From Vitis vinifera (taxonomy: Eukaryota > Streptophyta > Magnoliopsida > Vitales > Vitaceae): DNA of 64,000 bases. Both the position numbers and the translations under genes were made by a program. This document shows, piece after piece, positions 12,485-25,378 of the stretch. Numbering within the stretch: the first letter of the stretch is position 1; every line of letters starts with the position of its first letter. The stretch spans positions 30,088,001 to 30,152,000 of the forward strand of contig NC_081818.1 of NCBI RefSeq assembly GCF_030704535.1, written 5' to 3'. Under the pieces are notes generated by a model that was not told the origin of the DNA, did no database searches, and was given only the letters and a program-made list of their open reading frames with translations.

Positions 12485-15400
12485 ATGGGTGGGTGTGTAT
12501 CAACACCAGCTAGAGGACCTAAACCACGGAGGAAATACCGTCATCGGTTTGGAAAACGCCATGGAAAGATTAGCACTTCCATCACAGATGGAATCAAGAA
12601 AAGGAATAGTGATGCAGGACCACATGTAACAGATTTTGCTGTTAGTGAGTTTGTTCATATGGACTTTGACAAGGGTGCAACAACCACATGCAGGAGATCT
12701 GAGGTTTCTAATTCAACATTCCATCTCACCCAGTTGCAATGGTACCATAGTCCAATTGATGCTAATGGTATTTCATTCTTTCCTTTTTCAAAGTTCAGTT
12801 ATCTATGAGAAAAAACTTGCCTAATAATTTACAAACTGAGATGATCATAATGAGTGATCAGTCTATTATGAATGCTTCAAAAGAAAAATACACTTGGTTG
12901 GATGCAGTCACCTCTGCAGAAAAATTCTCATCTCAATTGATTCTTACACTGGACCATGTTTTACATCACAACTTACGAGGGGGTTTCTTCTTACCATCAT
13001 CATCTGAACCTGTCTTATCGCCAAATTACACCGAGCATGGACATCCAGATGTTTTGTCCATACAGATGTTTTTTGTGTTTTTTTTTTCTCTTTGGTGGAC
13101 CTGCCCCAAATTATATTGAATTTTGGGAAACTTTTATCTGATTTTTAGCCAAATATATATATATATAGATATTCAAATTATAAGTGATATATGATGACCA
13201 ATATTTTTGCAAATTTATGACCAATATTTTTCTGCCTGCATTTCAAGCTTATCTCAGAATGGGTACCCTGTCCATGTGTGAATAATCTGACTTGGGTTGA
13301 TCCATGACTGAATAAAATATTGTCTCTAGATATCTTGTTAATCCAGGCACAAGAGAACTTTTTATTATGGATAGTTTGAATTGAGGAGTTAGATGTTGTA
13401 TAGGTTCTCAATGGAGTTCTCTTTTAGTGTATACGATATTGAAGAAGAAGAAGATAGAGTGTGTCTGGATCTGTCATGAACTTTAGATTTCTGATCTTGG
13501 TATCCCTTTAGATTTGATCAACACAGAGCTCTTTTATAGGTTTGTAAAGATCTTTTCTTCCATTGAGTGTGACAATGTTTCATTTTGGTTTAATAGTTGT
13601 TAATGATGAAAAAAGGGGTCTGAGAACTTATGCATGTTCATTGGTGATTTAAATTTTGCATCTGCCGTTTCTTCTTCTGTGTTCTGGCCATGTTATCATG
13701 TTTCTTGTGTATGCCTAGGATTCAAGCCTCCCTTTTTATCCCCTTAACTGGAAAAAGAAATTGATGGCATTTTTGAAGCCTGAAAGTCATAGATTGATAG
13801 ATTAACAACTCTGAAAATGACTTGGAAGTGAATGTGTTTGCAGTGATTTGCCCAGAGGAAGCTTGGTTTGACACTGTCAGTATTCTGGATTCTGAATCGG
13901 ATGATGAATTCACCAGTGTGCATGGAGGTAAAAAAACATCAGCCTTTCTTCAGCTATATTTACAGAATGAGGCTGCTTTCTGTGATGTGCGTTTTTGAGA
14001 TAGTAGAGGACAAGCTGAACAGAAATCATGCAACTTTAGTTAACTTGATAAGATTCATAGAACTAAAACACAACTTACTCTGTTTACCAAGCTGCCATGT
14101 CTTTCACATTATGACAAAGTCTTGGGGGCAATACATCACATATTTACTATCTATTCATCTTTTGCATTATATATACAATATTCTAGGCAGGTCAATAGGA
14201 TTATGGATTTTTCCCTCATGAGTATGCTTCCATACTTTGTGTTTCATTGATAGAATGGCTAGAAAAAAATACTAGTATATTTGATGGAATATTTGAGCTA
14301 TTTCTTCATTTCTTATTAAATATCTGGTTATTTTTTTGTCTGCAGACTTTCTTCCCCTAGTAGGTAACGCAATTGGGAACGGCTCAAGTGGTCAAGTGCT
14401 TCAGTATGAAACTTCATCATGCATTGTGGATAATGGGGGTAAATATGAAGAATACCATGAAAGGATTTTGAAAGCAGATGGAGGTATATCTGAGAAGTTT
14501 TTAAGCAAAGATGAATACAAGGAAGCAAGTGGATTTTCAGTTATAAGTGCCCAGGGTTATGAGCTTTCGTGCTTAGGGAAGACTGATGAAGTTAGCACTA
14601 AGAAGAAGAAAATGTTAGACCATTCTTATGAAAGCTTTAATAGTAGTCTAAAAGAGGCTAGGCGTGATTCTGTGGACAGAACTCTAGATAACACCTTGAT
14701 GCCTGGCTTGCCTCTGTTGGTTCCTAATGTTAGTTTCAATGACAAGATTTTTAATCAACCATGTGTGAGTCCACAATCTCAAAGAAGGACTTCAACAGTT
14801 ATCAGGTTTTCTTTCAAGAGGAAATCGTGTGATGGAGAAGAAAAGACTGAATATTGTAAGTATGCTACTGATATAGTTTGACAGAATTTTCCTGAAATTG
14901 AAGAGCCCAAATAAAGATGCTCTATTTTGTGTAGCTAAGTTCCTAAGTTCCTAATTTCCTATTTTAAGGTTTACTCCTAGAAGTCTTCATGAAATCTCGA
15001 CGGGAATTTAAGAACCTGAAAATATATATATATATATTATTCTATTATGGAGTTACACACGTAATTCTCTGTCTGAACATATTGATAATTGTGCAGGTGC
15101 ATCAAAAAGATTCTTGTATCGTCCCAGGTCAGGGCTTCGGATCCCATTTTGTTCGGGAGAGAAGCAAAGTCCAGGATGCTGGTGTGAGGTTTCACCCTCA
15201 GTTTTTAAGCTCCGTGGAGTGACCTATTTCAAGTATGCTATTAACTTTAGGCTCTGTAATTTTCCATGGTAGTAATGTATTTGCTTACTTAGTAAGGTTT
15301 GTTCTCTGGTGCTGCCCTGCAGAGATAAGCGGAAGGCCCCCGCTTCAAGTCATAGTCCTTATATCCCAGTTGGTGTTGATTTATTTATGTGCTCAAGAAA

Positions 15401-16755
15401 GATAAATCACATTGCCCAACACCTTGAGCTGCCTAATGTGAAAGCAGAGGGGAAGGTTCCTTCACTCCTCATCGTTAATATCCAGGTGGTTTCACTTTTC
15501 ATTATATTTCTTAATTACTCCATCTTTTTCTACAGCAGATTGTTGTAATGGAATGCCAGATTGCAACTTCATCAATTTATCTGGAAATCTGTGTCCCCTA
15601 AAGTTTCTTATCTTAAATCTATTTATATTGTTGTCCTCCTTGTGGCAGTTGCCTACATATCCTGCTGCTATGTTCAGTGGTGACAGTGATGGGGAAGGGA
15701 TGAGCCTCATACTATACTTCAAAGTTTCTGAGACTTTTGACAAAGACATCTCTCCGCATTTTCAGGACAGCATCAAGGTAATCTTATTCTGGTCAACTCT
15801 GGCAATTTGAACCACCGGGTTTGTGTGAGCATATGTGCATGTCTGTATGGTTCAGATGCACCCTTTTAAAACTCACATATAGACCACTGAAGAATCATCT
15901 TGCTTGGTTTATGCTTTTTTGGCCCATGTTGTTATCCATATTTGAGTTAAATTTAATTTTTTTTCCTAATTGTTTGCAAGCAATTTCACATTTAATCTTT
16001 CATCCCCAGTTAATATAGAATTTGCATCTGGTAGAAAACTCTCATGTTTATGCTGCAGAGACTGATTGAGGATGAGATGGAAAAGGTGAAAGGTTTTGCA
16101 AAAGAATCCATGGTTCCTTTTAGAGAAAGGCTAAAGATCATGGCTGGGGTGGTTAATCCTGAGGAACTTCACTTGAATTCTACCGAAAAGAAGCTCTTAC
16201 AGGCTTACAATGAAAAGCCTGTCCTCTCACGTCCTCAGCACAATTTCTACAGGGTAAAGGATAATTTCCCAGTTTCTACTTAGCCGTTTCTCATAATATT
16301 TTGAGGAGACTGACATTCACTTCATTTCTAATGACATTTACACCAGTTATCACCCTTTCATGGCATCTGTAAGATAGGGGATGAGTAGTGATTTCGGTTC
16401 CTCTTGTCTTTCATGCAGGGACCCAATTACTTTGAGATTGACCTGGACATTCATCGGTTCAGCTTTATAGCAAGGAAGGGGCTTGAAGCCTTTAGAGAAC
16501 GTTTGAAAAATGGAATCGTTGATCTGGGTTTAACCATCCAGGTAGTGTATCAAGTTCATTGTTTAGGACCCTGAATTTCAAATTACAAAATTGTTTTTGA
16601 AAAATTGAAGCTGACCCTCCTCTAATATCACCAAACAGGCACAGAAACCAGAAGAACTGCCAGAGCAAATGCTGTGCTGTGTGAGATTAAACAAGATAGA
16701 CTTCATTGATCACGGCCAAATACCCACAATTGTGACACTTGATGATGATTTTTGA
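12485..16755 (+). CDS. DUF1336 protein (EDR2 C-terminal-like), probably membrane-anchored
   Basis: Nine coding exons: 12485-12767, 13844-13927, 14346-14855, 15097-15232, 15323-15485, 15649-15777, 16059-16253, 16419-16541 and 16639-16755. All are GT-AG with consistent phases; the product is 579 residues. It starts MGGCVSTP, an N-myristoylation signal with a nearby Cys, followed by a basic stretch ([14 protein letters not shown]). A linker with [19 protein letters not shown] near residues 97-115 is typical of this family. The C-terminal 260 residues match DUF1336, the domain that also ends EDR2: [20 protein letters not shown], then IPVGVDLF, the acidic [15 protein letters not shown] and [15 protein letters not shown], ending VTLDDDF. 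EDR2 relatives bind lipids or act in plant defence; this shorter form lacks the PH and START parts. Function is not established. A polyadenylation-type AATAAA lies at 16911. Confidence 0.92.
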
Positions 16756-17756
16756 GTGTTAAGATGTGGACTCCTAAACTATTATACCAGTTTTATATTG
16801 ACACTGATTATGGAGGATCAAGGTGTCCCTTATGTACACAATTTTCCAACTCTCTGCAGTTCCTGCCTTGTGTAAATCGAAGGAAAATGAATGTTTTCTG
16901 CAGTAACATAAATAAAAGCGGTCTTTTCATTTTGATACATACAACCATATTCTCGGTAGGTAAGATGAATGTTAATTGCAACTAATCAGGTTTCTTGCTC
17001 CTTTCATACTTTTTGGAGTTGAATATGTTAGGTCTGAGAAAATGACAATTGAAAAAATGAATGGGTGTGTAAGATTGGAGATGGTTAGGTCAACTATAAA
17101 CCTGGGGATGAGTGTTGTATGGATCCTTGGGATGATTAAGCTTCTATTAATTGAATTATACGGAATCATTGATAAGATCAAATGGCTAAATTGTTTGAGA
17201 GAAAAGACAAATCCCTTGTGATGGCATCGGTCTCTTTTGATTCAAAATTCAAAATTGTAGGGTAATGTTTGTTTAAATGTCAAATTTTTTATAAATCCTT
17301 GATAAGTTATATATTTATATGTGTTACTGTTACATCCAATTAATTTCTCATCGTTTAATATTTTTAAGTTTTTTTAAATAAAAATAATTGTGAAAGGTTT
17401 TTACCTATTACCATCTTCTTAAAAAATTAGTTTGAACTTGACACCCCCACCCCCAAACATATGAAGGTCAAGGGAAAGGAGGAGGAGAAAGGGAAAAATT
17501 AGAGTTTGGCAGCTGTAGAAGAATGTAAAAAGATAAAAGAAAAAAAATTGTAAAATAGTTTTCACCTTTTATAATGATTTTTATTTGAATAAATTTAAAT
17601 AAATAAAAAATAAAAAAAATCATGCAGAGAGAATTGATCTGATTATACTGATTTAAATTTCGGTTACTAGCGATTCGGTAAAAGGAAAATTGAAATAAAG
17701 TTAGGGACATAGAGGTGAATATGTGGAAAGAGTATGGGAAAAGGGGAAGAACGGTT
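16756..17756. other. 3'UTR and intergenic DNA
   Basis: The first 200 bases are probably DUF1336 3'UTR, with AATAAA at 16911-16916. The remainder is AT-rich with a short C-rich patch (about 17442). No gene is supported; the small open frames here have no recognisable content. Confidence 0.6.
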
Positions 17757-17789
17757 GGGTTTAGGGTTAGGGTTTAGGGCGGTATAAAT
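17757..17789 (+). promoter_or_regulatory. Telo-box array plus TATA box of a snoRNA-type promoter
   Basis: Three TTTAGGG/TTAGGG units (17757-17779) are followed within four bases by TATAAAT (17783-17789). Telo-boxes placed close to a TATA box are characteristic of plant snoRNA and ribosomal-protein promoters. The expected RNA polymerase II start, about 30 bases downstream, falls at 17815-17820, right where the H/ACA-like fold begins. Confidence 0.65.
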
Positions 17790-17820
17790 GGAGGATAGGG
17801 AAGGCGAAGAGAGAAAGAAT

Positions 17821-18010
17821 CGCCTAAGGCCGAGCGCTTCCCCCGTAAGAGAAGGGGTGGCGTGGTATTCCACGGGAGAGGTTTTTCAATTAATCGTGGC
17901 GCATCGATTCGATGTAATCGTGCGATAGGCGCACATTAGCAATTGGGAATCCATGGCCGCTTTGCTGCTCTAGTCTCTGCAGCCATAAGCGAGGGGATTG
18001 CCAGACATTT
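17821..18010 (+). ncRNA. Candidate box H/ACA small nucleolar RNA
   Basis: By-eye folding gives the full H/ACA plan. A 5' domain is closed by CGCCTA (17821-17826) pairing with TAGGCG (17926-17931); inside are hairpins CCCC/GGGG, CGTGG/CCACG and CATCG/CGATG. A hinge follows with ACATTA (17933-17938), fitting the H box ANANNA. The 3' hairpin has lower stem TGG-AATCC (17944-17952) with GGATT-CCA (17995-18003), an internal loop, then CGCTT/AAGCG and GCTGC/GCAGC. ACA sits at 18005-18007, three bases before the inferred 3' end, and the loop lies about 13-15 bases upstream of it, as required for a pseudouridylation pocket. The likely role is guiding pseudouridylation of rRNA or snRNA in the nucleolus; no target is assigned. 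About 190 nt is long but acceptable for a plant H/ACA RNA. The RNA is not proven. Confidence 0.6.
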
Positions 18011-19136
18011 CTCCCTCTCTTTCTTCCTCTTTCCGTTTTTAGGGTTTTTGGGTTGTTGATTTTACATTTTTTTTTTCTTTTTCAATTGGGTTTGACGACC
18101 AAGAATTGGATTTCATTTGGAATTTCGATGCCTCAAGCTTTGGAAGAAAATTCTCGTCTTTTTCTTTCCTTCTTTTTCTGTGAATTAGGGTTCAGATTTT
18201 CATCAGCAGCCAATTCCAAAATTTATCAGTTTGAAGACAAAAAAAAGGCTATGTTGAAGGAAACAACAAAGGGTCTGAAAAAATAATTCTTAATTGGCTT
18301 CAGGAATTCTGGAACTTAAAATAGGAAAAGAGTTACACTCTATGTGGTAAAACAATTCTCAACAAAAGAAGCAGAAGCTTTTTCCAAGCAAGCCTCTGCT
18401 CCTTGAAAAAACCTTTTTTTCTTTTAGAAAGTTAAAAACTGGTTTTTCATTTTTGTGTTTAAAATTGAAAATCAGAGAAGTGTATTTAAGAAGGGTTTTC
18501 AAACAAATATGAAATACCTAAAGGTTATCTTACATGGCATCCTAAATTACCCCCAATGAATCAATCAAATAATTCAAAAAAGACTGAAACACCTCCACTT
18601 TCATTATACTCCAAAATATCAACTTTTTGCATCTGTTTCTTCCCTTTAATACACATGGAATCCAGCACCAAAACTTGGGCCAAAACCTCTAGAAAGAAAG
18701 AAGAAAAACCATGCCTCGAAGCAGCTCTTGGTGCTGTAAGACTTCCAAATACAATGAAGTGGGGTTCAATGTATGCTTAATGCCTACACAAACAACTGTA
18801 ATTGTGATTCTCATCTCCATCTCCATCCCCGCTTCCTAGTCCTCGTACAACTGCAAAAACACAATCAAATTATTCACACTTCCATTTCCTGCCCACATGC
18901 TATCATTTTGTCTTAATCAAATTAGTCACCTTTTGCAACCATGGTATTTGAGTTGCTTGGCGTATCTGGCTCTCCCGTCTCTGCAAGTGTTCCTCCACTC
19001 TATGGGGTTCACATAGCAGTGGTCCTGAGAACTCAACCCTATCTGGGTGATCCTTCAAACCCTGATTCATTTTCAGACAAAATCAATTTCAATTGGAAGT
19101 GGGGTGAAAAGGGGATAACATTAACTTCTGTAAGGA
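18011..19136. other. Intergenic DNA between the snoRNA candidate and the kinase 3' end
   Basis: It starts with pyrimidine-rich sequence and a TTTTTAGGGTTTTTGGG stretch. The 74-residue frame at 18556 and the 77-residue frame at 18053 have no family features. The part nearest 19136 is probably kinase 3'UTR, and a possible extra kinase exon near 18840 is discussed under the kinase. Confidence 0.5.
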
Positions 19137-22100
19137 TTAAGGATCAATGGTTGTAGGTAGGTGTGACATTACCAGATTGTGCCTTCTAGCAAGCTCTCCT
19201 TGGTGTACCGCGGCTGCAAATTCCTGAGAATGGTACAAGTCAGATGTATCGAAAGAATCGAATTGGATTCGCTGCTTCCTCATTGGCTTGGCCATCTCGT
19301 CTCTGCCCTGGCTTCTCAAGCCACTCAGACCTTCACCTGAAACTCGGTCTTGGAATTCCAATGCACTATTTTCATCCACAACGTCCAATGTTTCTACTGC
19401 GCTATATCTTGAACTACACCTACTGTAGGTTCTTGGAGGTGCAGTATGCTCTTTTCGCCTTTTCGCTGCCCATGCAAAGCTACATGGGGCTGTGATTTGT
19501 TTGGGAACTTGGAAAAGAAAGTCCCCTCTGGATACATTGGATACCTGGGAAATCTGCGAACTTGTCTCAAATGATGGCTTCTCTGAATCCCCATAATCAA
19601 AGCCTCGTCCTTTTCCCTTAGAAATATGTGCACTACTGCTGCCACTGTTTCTACGAGAATACTGGGTGTTGGACTGCATAGATTACAATGAACAAAATCA
19701 GCCTTTTGTTAGTATGGATGACCAAGTTTTAACAACCAGCTTTCTTCTATATAATAGCTGCAGGTATGATTGTGAGTGAGTGAGAGAGAACCTCTGTTAC
19801 TGCAAATTTACTGGTACTATTTGGTTCCTGCGAAGATGTACGGGATCTTCTGGGCTTCCTTAACGCTCCAGACCCTCGCACTCCAACACCCCCAGTTTTC
19901 CTGGAAATAGAGCAGTGGTCTAATATAAGCATTTGAAATGTAAATTAGATATAACTATATGGGAGCCATACTGGGAATCTTGGTTTATGCACAAAGCTCT
20001 ATTTTCCCTTCCAGACGCTTAATGCTTTGACTCAAAATATGGTTAAGAATGATGACTTGATTACAATACATAGATGAAAATTTCCTCTCAATGATTAGAA
20101 ACTTTCAAGATGGGCAATTACAATAGGGTTGTTTTGATAAAAAAAAGTTGTATCATAGATGTGAACAAATTGCAGATAAGTGATCTATAAAGAAGTGCAA
20201 ATTCAAATGTTTTTAAGTTCAAATAAATACAATACACTGGAGTTAAATCAATTCTCAAATAAATTGGAAAAAATAAAAAACAAAGAATGGAATTGCTCAC
20301 CTCCGTGCTTCCTCCCGACATTTTGCATCAATTTCTTTGTTTGGTGGGTACTTCGGCAAGCTTGACGGTTCACATGCATAAGGTTTCGTGTTGAAATACT
20401 GAAAAAAGGGTATAACAAAGGACATTACATAAGAAGATTAAGCCAAGATTTGGTGATGAACAGTATGAATTATGAGGATTTTCAGAATAACGTAAAGGAA
20501 GAAGATAGTTTGGGAAGAATGTGTGCAATGAGCAAGAAAACCTACTTGTAAAACCCCATAAACTGCATGCAAATGTGTTACCCTATACCGGCTATCGTGA
20601 ATTTAGTTAGCACAGATTAACTTTTTCAGTAAGGGTTACCTCGGATATAAGGGCAGAGGAGGCAGTCCCGCGCTTGGGAGGTTCTACAGAAAGAAGAGTT
20701 TCTATTAAGTTCAGTGCAGTCGTTGGGTATTCTCTGAACCTCTCCCGAAGAGTACTTTCATAAGAATGATGAGGCTTGAACATAGTTGCATGAGGAAATT
20801 TAGACTTCTTCCAGTACTCATCAGGTGGAGAACCACAAAGCTTGAAGATTTTGTGTAATTGTTCAACCTGTTTACGGGAGGAGAGTCATGTTTAACTTCA
20901 GCTACCAAATAAACAAGTACAGATGTGTCATATATTCAATACACGGTCATTTCATGACATTTTCCATTTTGAGCTCTAGATAGTAACAGAAAGGTTTCTG
21001 AAGTTTATATGGAATTTATGTGGACTTTTACTTCAATTAAGAATGCAAATATGCTGCCTTTTGGAAGGAGCATACATACATTTGAGGATGAAGTGGTCCA
21101 GAAGACAAAGAGAAAAAGTATTGGACCATCCTAATAACCCCTGCCATATATTTTTTTCCTCATGTCTCTTTGTTCCTGTGGAATCGACTCTTTCTTCCCA
21201 TATGGCACTCTCATCTAATAGGTGTCTTTGTCTAATATTCAACAACGGCTTCTTTCATGAGTTAAGATAAAAGAATATATGAAGTCAGAAAAGAATGGTT
21301 CGCTAATAATGTGGTCACCTCCGTTCTCCCCTTGAAAAGAGGCTTCCCAATGAGAAGTTCTGCAAATACACAGCCCACACTCCATAGGTCTACAGATACT
21401 CCATAACTCGTTGACCCTAGTATAAGTTCTGGAGGGCGATACCATAAAGTCACCACACGACTGGTTAGTATTTGCTTGTGCTTTGGCCTAAGAATATTTG
21501 CGAGTCCAAAATCTGCCAGCTTCAGAACTCCTTCATTGTTTACCAAAATATTGGATGCTTTGATATCTCGGTGCATTACACCTAGTAAGTGGCAGTGCTC
21601 AATTGCAGATAATAGCTGCTGCATATAGCACTTGACCTATATGAAAGGGGAGAATACAATTAAAACTTTAAGTTATTTAAAGTTTTACTTGCAAAGAAGA
21701 AGAACAAAATAACAGAGAAACATTGCCAAAGTCTGAATCTCAATTTATGACCACCAAATAATGGAGGAAAAATGTTAAACAAAAACCAAAGTTCATGTTA
21801 ACAAACTCAAATGTCTGGATTGAATATGAGTGAACCTGTGCAACACTGAACTTGATGTCAGGACAAGATACTAATCCAGCAAGGTCATGTTCCATGTATT
21901 CAAACACAAGGTATATGCTACATGACAATCGAGAAGTAATTATCCCCTCCAATTTCATGATATTTCGATGGTCAAGCCTGCGGAGAATGGTTATTTCTCG
22001 TGACATAAACATGACACTCTCTGGTTGAAAATTGTCAAAACGCACTTTCTTCAGGGCAACAATCCTCCCAGTTTCAACATCACGTGCTCGATACACGGTG

Positions 22101-23574
22101 CTGTATGTACCTTGTCCAATCTACAGATCCACACAATGAGTTGATAAGTATTCTTTCCAAAAATGGTTAAAATTGTAAAAAGAAAGGCAAATATATCAAT
22201 AAAACTCCCTGGCATACCATCAGCATAAAAATTCAAATAATAAAACATAACAATATATCATCATCCTAACCTAAAATCCTATTAGTCCAAGTTTATAAAG
22301 CCTCACAAGGTTTATGCCTCTGGTTCACCTGCAAATTAGCTGCACGAAAATGTTCAATTTCACAGTTTATGGCAGATAGAAGTGCCTTAAAGCTTAGCAT
22401 ATGACTAGTTTCTCTGCAATTCTTGTCTTGGTCTAGATAAAACATTAAAAATGGCATTCCATTAATCATGACCAATATTCAGCAACTATAAATTACAATA
22501 ATAGATTTTTCTGCTTGAGGATGATCTTGAGGCACTATTATGCATTAACTCATATAGATCAAGCAATAAGCAACACAACACACTGTGTCATTCGGAAACT
22601 TTTAGCATCACGTTTAGTTGAAGAATGTGATTTTGAACCTCTTCGAAATTTCATCCACATCCTCATCGGCCTTGCTCTCCCTCCCCAAACACCTTGAATA
22701 TTATGTACAAATGTAATTTCTAGCTGCTTAGATAAGAAAAATGCCTCTTCCTCAGAACTATAAAAACCATGTAATTTTCAGCTGCTACCTCCATTATTAT
22801 TTATAGGAGAGGACCCATTTTGGTCTCTCTGGCTCAAAAGGCTTTCTGTAAAAGCTCTTCAATGAAGAAGTTGCCACCCCATGCATCTCTCTCTTTGTCT
22901 CATACATTCCTACGTATGTGCTTTGGGCAAAGGCACCTCACGGGCCGATATGAATTGAAATTGAAATGAATACATAAATAGGCAATTTATTGAAATGGTC
23001 AAGATAAAGAGACAGGTTATAATTTGTTTAAATTTGACAATGTAGTTGCATTTAGAATTGCTAGAAAGTAGAAAAAGGAAGAAAAGATTGAACAAAAATG
23101 AAGGGGTAGATGATAAAGTACCTTCTCCAATTTCTCGAATGAGTCTGCTCTGAGAGGCAGCCATCCATGAATGGCCTCTCCGGCAGCAGCGCTAAGCCAA
23201 GAGGGCCATCCGGCGATGATTTGCTCGGCTTCTACCTTATGCAAATTCCCAAACCTTACACTGAAAGTACTCTTCCCATTAACGCTCCCCTTCTTGGACC
23301 TCTGCAATTCGAGACCCTCATTGTCTTTCGGCTCCTCCTCCTCCTTCTCCTCCTCAGATTCCTTGTCCTTGTCCTTCTCTTTCTCCTCCTTCTCCTCCTT
23401 CTCCTCCTTCCTCTCCTTCCTCACCTTCTTCGCCTTCTTGACGGATGCCCCTCTAGACCCACGTCGCTGCTTGAACGAGGAAGCGGAAATCACCGACCAA
23501 TCATCCTCAATGGCCTCCGAGATATCGAAATCTGGAGATGCGGACACCGCGTGCTTCGAGCTAATGCAACCCAT
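19137..23574 (-). CDS. CDK-like Ser/Thr kinase with N-myristoylation signal (At1g54610/IBS1 type)
   Basis: Seven exons on the minus strand: 23574-23122, 22120-21836, 21636-21319, 20867-20640, 20398-20301, 19900-19792 and 19673-19137. All introns are GT-AG; the product is 675 residues. The first ATG gives MGCISSK, a myristoylation/palmitoylation signal that fixes the start. Residues 50-100 are a charged Glu/Lys run. The kinase domain spans about 145-430: IGQGTYSTVY loop from 152, catalytic Lys near 175 (VALKKV), HRDIKASN with Asp near 270, DFG Asp near 288, TLWYRPPEL, and the CDK-style ending YFNTKPYACEPSSLPKYPP. The cyclin-binding helix reads MSREITILRRL rather than PSTAIRE, as in the plant CDKC-like group that includes IBS1. 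It is probably plasma-membrane associated; substrates are unknown. The 3' tail is low-complexity Ser-rich. A donor-like CTG|GTAATG near the end could skip the last ten codons to a tiny exon near 18850. Confidence 0.92.
23332..23440. repeat. Polypyrimidine/polypurine tract inside kinase exon 1
   Basis: The plus strand is a nearly unbroken CTC/CTT tract. On the coding strand it is GAG/AAG, giving the run KEEKEEKEEKEKDKDK. The tract is prone to slippage, and mirror-like purine runs of this kind can form triplex DNA. Confidence 0.8.
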
Positions 23575-25378
23575 TAAGTAGTCAAACCCGCCAACATCCC
23601 AGATCGACCCGGAAGGGAAAATGGGTCGGAGATGGGGAATCACCCCCGCATTAGCCAAAATGAGTTCGCATTAACCAAGAACAATGGTGGGATAATAAAA
23701 TGGGCATAAACCCTCGAAAAAACCACAGAGTGTGTTATTTTTGGTGGTAAAAGTTGGTTGGTTTTCTGCGATAATTGTTCCACAGGGTGCGAGATGTGCG
23801 GGACGTTGAAAGGGTGGAGAATTTGTGAAGGGATTTGCCACAAACAGTCCGAAATCAAAGGAAGAGCAACATGTGGGTCCGAATTGCTTCATCTTTTCTT
23901 TTCCTTTTCTTTTTCTTTTTTGCTTCTGGTTTTGTTGCCAACCAATTAAAGCTAGAGGAAGCTGAGATGTAACCGTTGCATGTCCCGTTTTTATTTTCTG
24001 TTACATGCTACCCTTTCCTTTTCCCTCTTACAGGTAGAGAGAGAGCGCCCAACTGCCCAACAACTCCATACTCCAACATCGGATGTTCACTTCTTCCAAT
24101 CCATTTTTTCACTTATGGCCACTTGGGTAGCCACTGAATATGAATTTTCATCTATTTTTGCTTCATTTTCTACAAATAAATAAGTTGGATTCAACTAAAT
24201 TTTTTGGGCAAGTGTCATATGCTAAGGTACAAAGGTGGAAATGGGCAATAGGGAGTGGACAAAAAAGGATTGGAGGCAGCACTCAGGATGACATGATTGT
24301 AACTGTTCCACCACCTTTCCCTGGAGTGGTTGATCCGTGTTATCAATCAAAAGAAATCATTCATCTGATTATATGATGATTTGTTCAACCATATTTCTTG
24401 TAAACTAATGCATGCCACTGTGCCCTGCTTCTCCTTTACAAGTTATTCTGTCTACCAAAACAAGGAAAAAAGTGAACCCAACAATAACAACCTTCTAGGG
24501 TTTAGCAACATATTGTAGTAAAAAATTCATTGCCAATGGTTATTACTAACAATTTGTTTTGGGCATTATGAATCATTATCATGTAACCCATATGGGATTT
24601 CCAAATATGAAGCATTCTTATTATTTTTCTAAATATGACCCAAAAGGGCAAAAAGTTGTTGGGAAGTTCTTAGGTTAAGACAGGTGTATGTTGCCCAGGA
24701 CCTTGTTTCATCGCAGACTAAATCTTGATGCCCACGCCATCAGGAACTAATTGCCTCTGCTCGGTAACAATTATGCATCTGGGAACCAAACTGATAGAGC
24801 ACTTCAAGACCCATCATCTGGATTTTGCTGAATCAAAACCTCACTAAAATGTTAAAGCACCATTACCAGCCAAAGATGGAAACCCACGAGGAGACCATGC
24901 ACAAACACCATTGCATTTATTGAATGATAGCAAAATAAAATACAACATAGAGACGATTCCAGGGTGCTCTGCCTCTTAATTAGGATGGTTATTCTCTAAC
25001 TTCCACATTGACTAGCCCTTTACATAGCAGCCCTAATAGGGAGGGAGAAACAAGCAGCCAAGAAGGCAAGGAAGCTTAAAACTAGATTCAAACATATGCT
25101 AGTCATCTATGTATGAAAAACTGAACAGTCATATACATCATTTCTGATTGATGTACAAGAAGAAAGTACATACAGCATGCAATTTTTTTTATAAATTATA
25201 TATGCAGCAAAGGTTTAGCCCTTATTTCTCATACAGCTTTCGATGGTTTCTTCCTTTTCTTCTGATTTCTCCTGCAGGTTTTGAATTTCTTCCTTTTCCT
25301 TAATTCCTTCATTTGTACTGTGTTAGTTGGTTTGGGACAACCCTGTGACCTTAGTGGAATAGGTTTCAACTTGGCAAT
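23575..25378. other. Kinase promoter region, then WRKY 3' flank
   Basis: Bases 23575-24060 are the upstream region of the kinase, with pyrimidine-rich stretches (23890-23930). From about 24380 to 25378 the sequence is AT-rich without codon structure, and its last part is the 3'UTR of the WRKY gene. No additional gene is supported. Confidence 0.55.

Noticed and set aside
17757-17779. Telomere-like repeat as a telomerase RNA template or interstitial telomere
   Set aside because: Only about three units, in the orientation and position of a telo-box next to a TATA box; no template-pseudoknot arrangement was seen around it.
23167-23581. Plus-strand Leu/Ser-rich open frames of 136 codons
   Set aside because: They mirror the purine-rich coding strand of kinase exon 1; composition is that of an antisense shadow.
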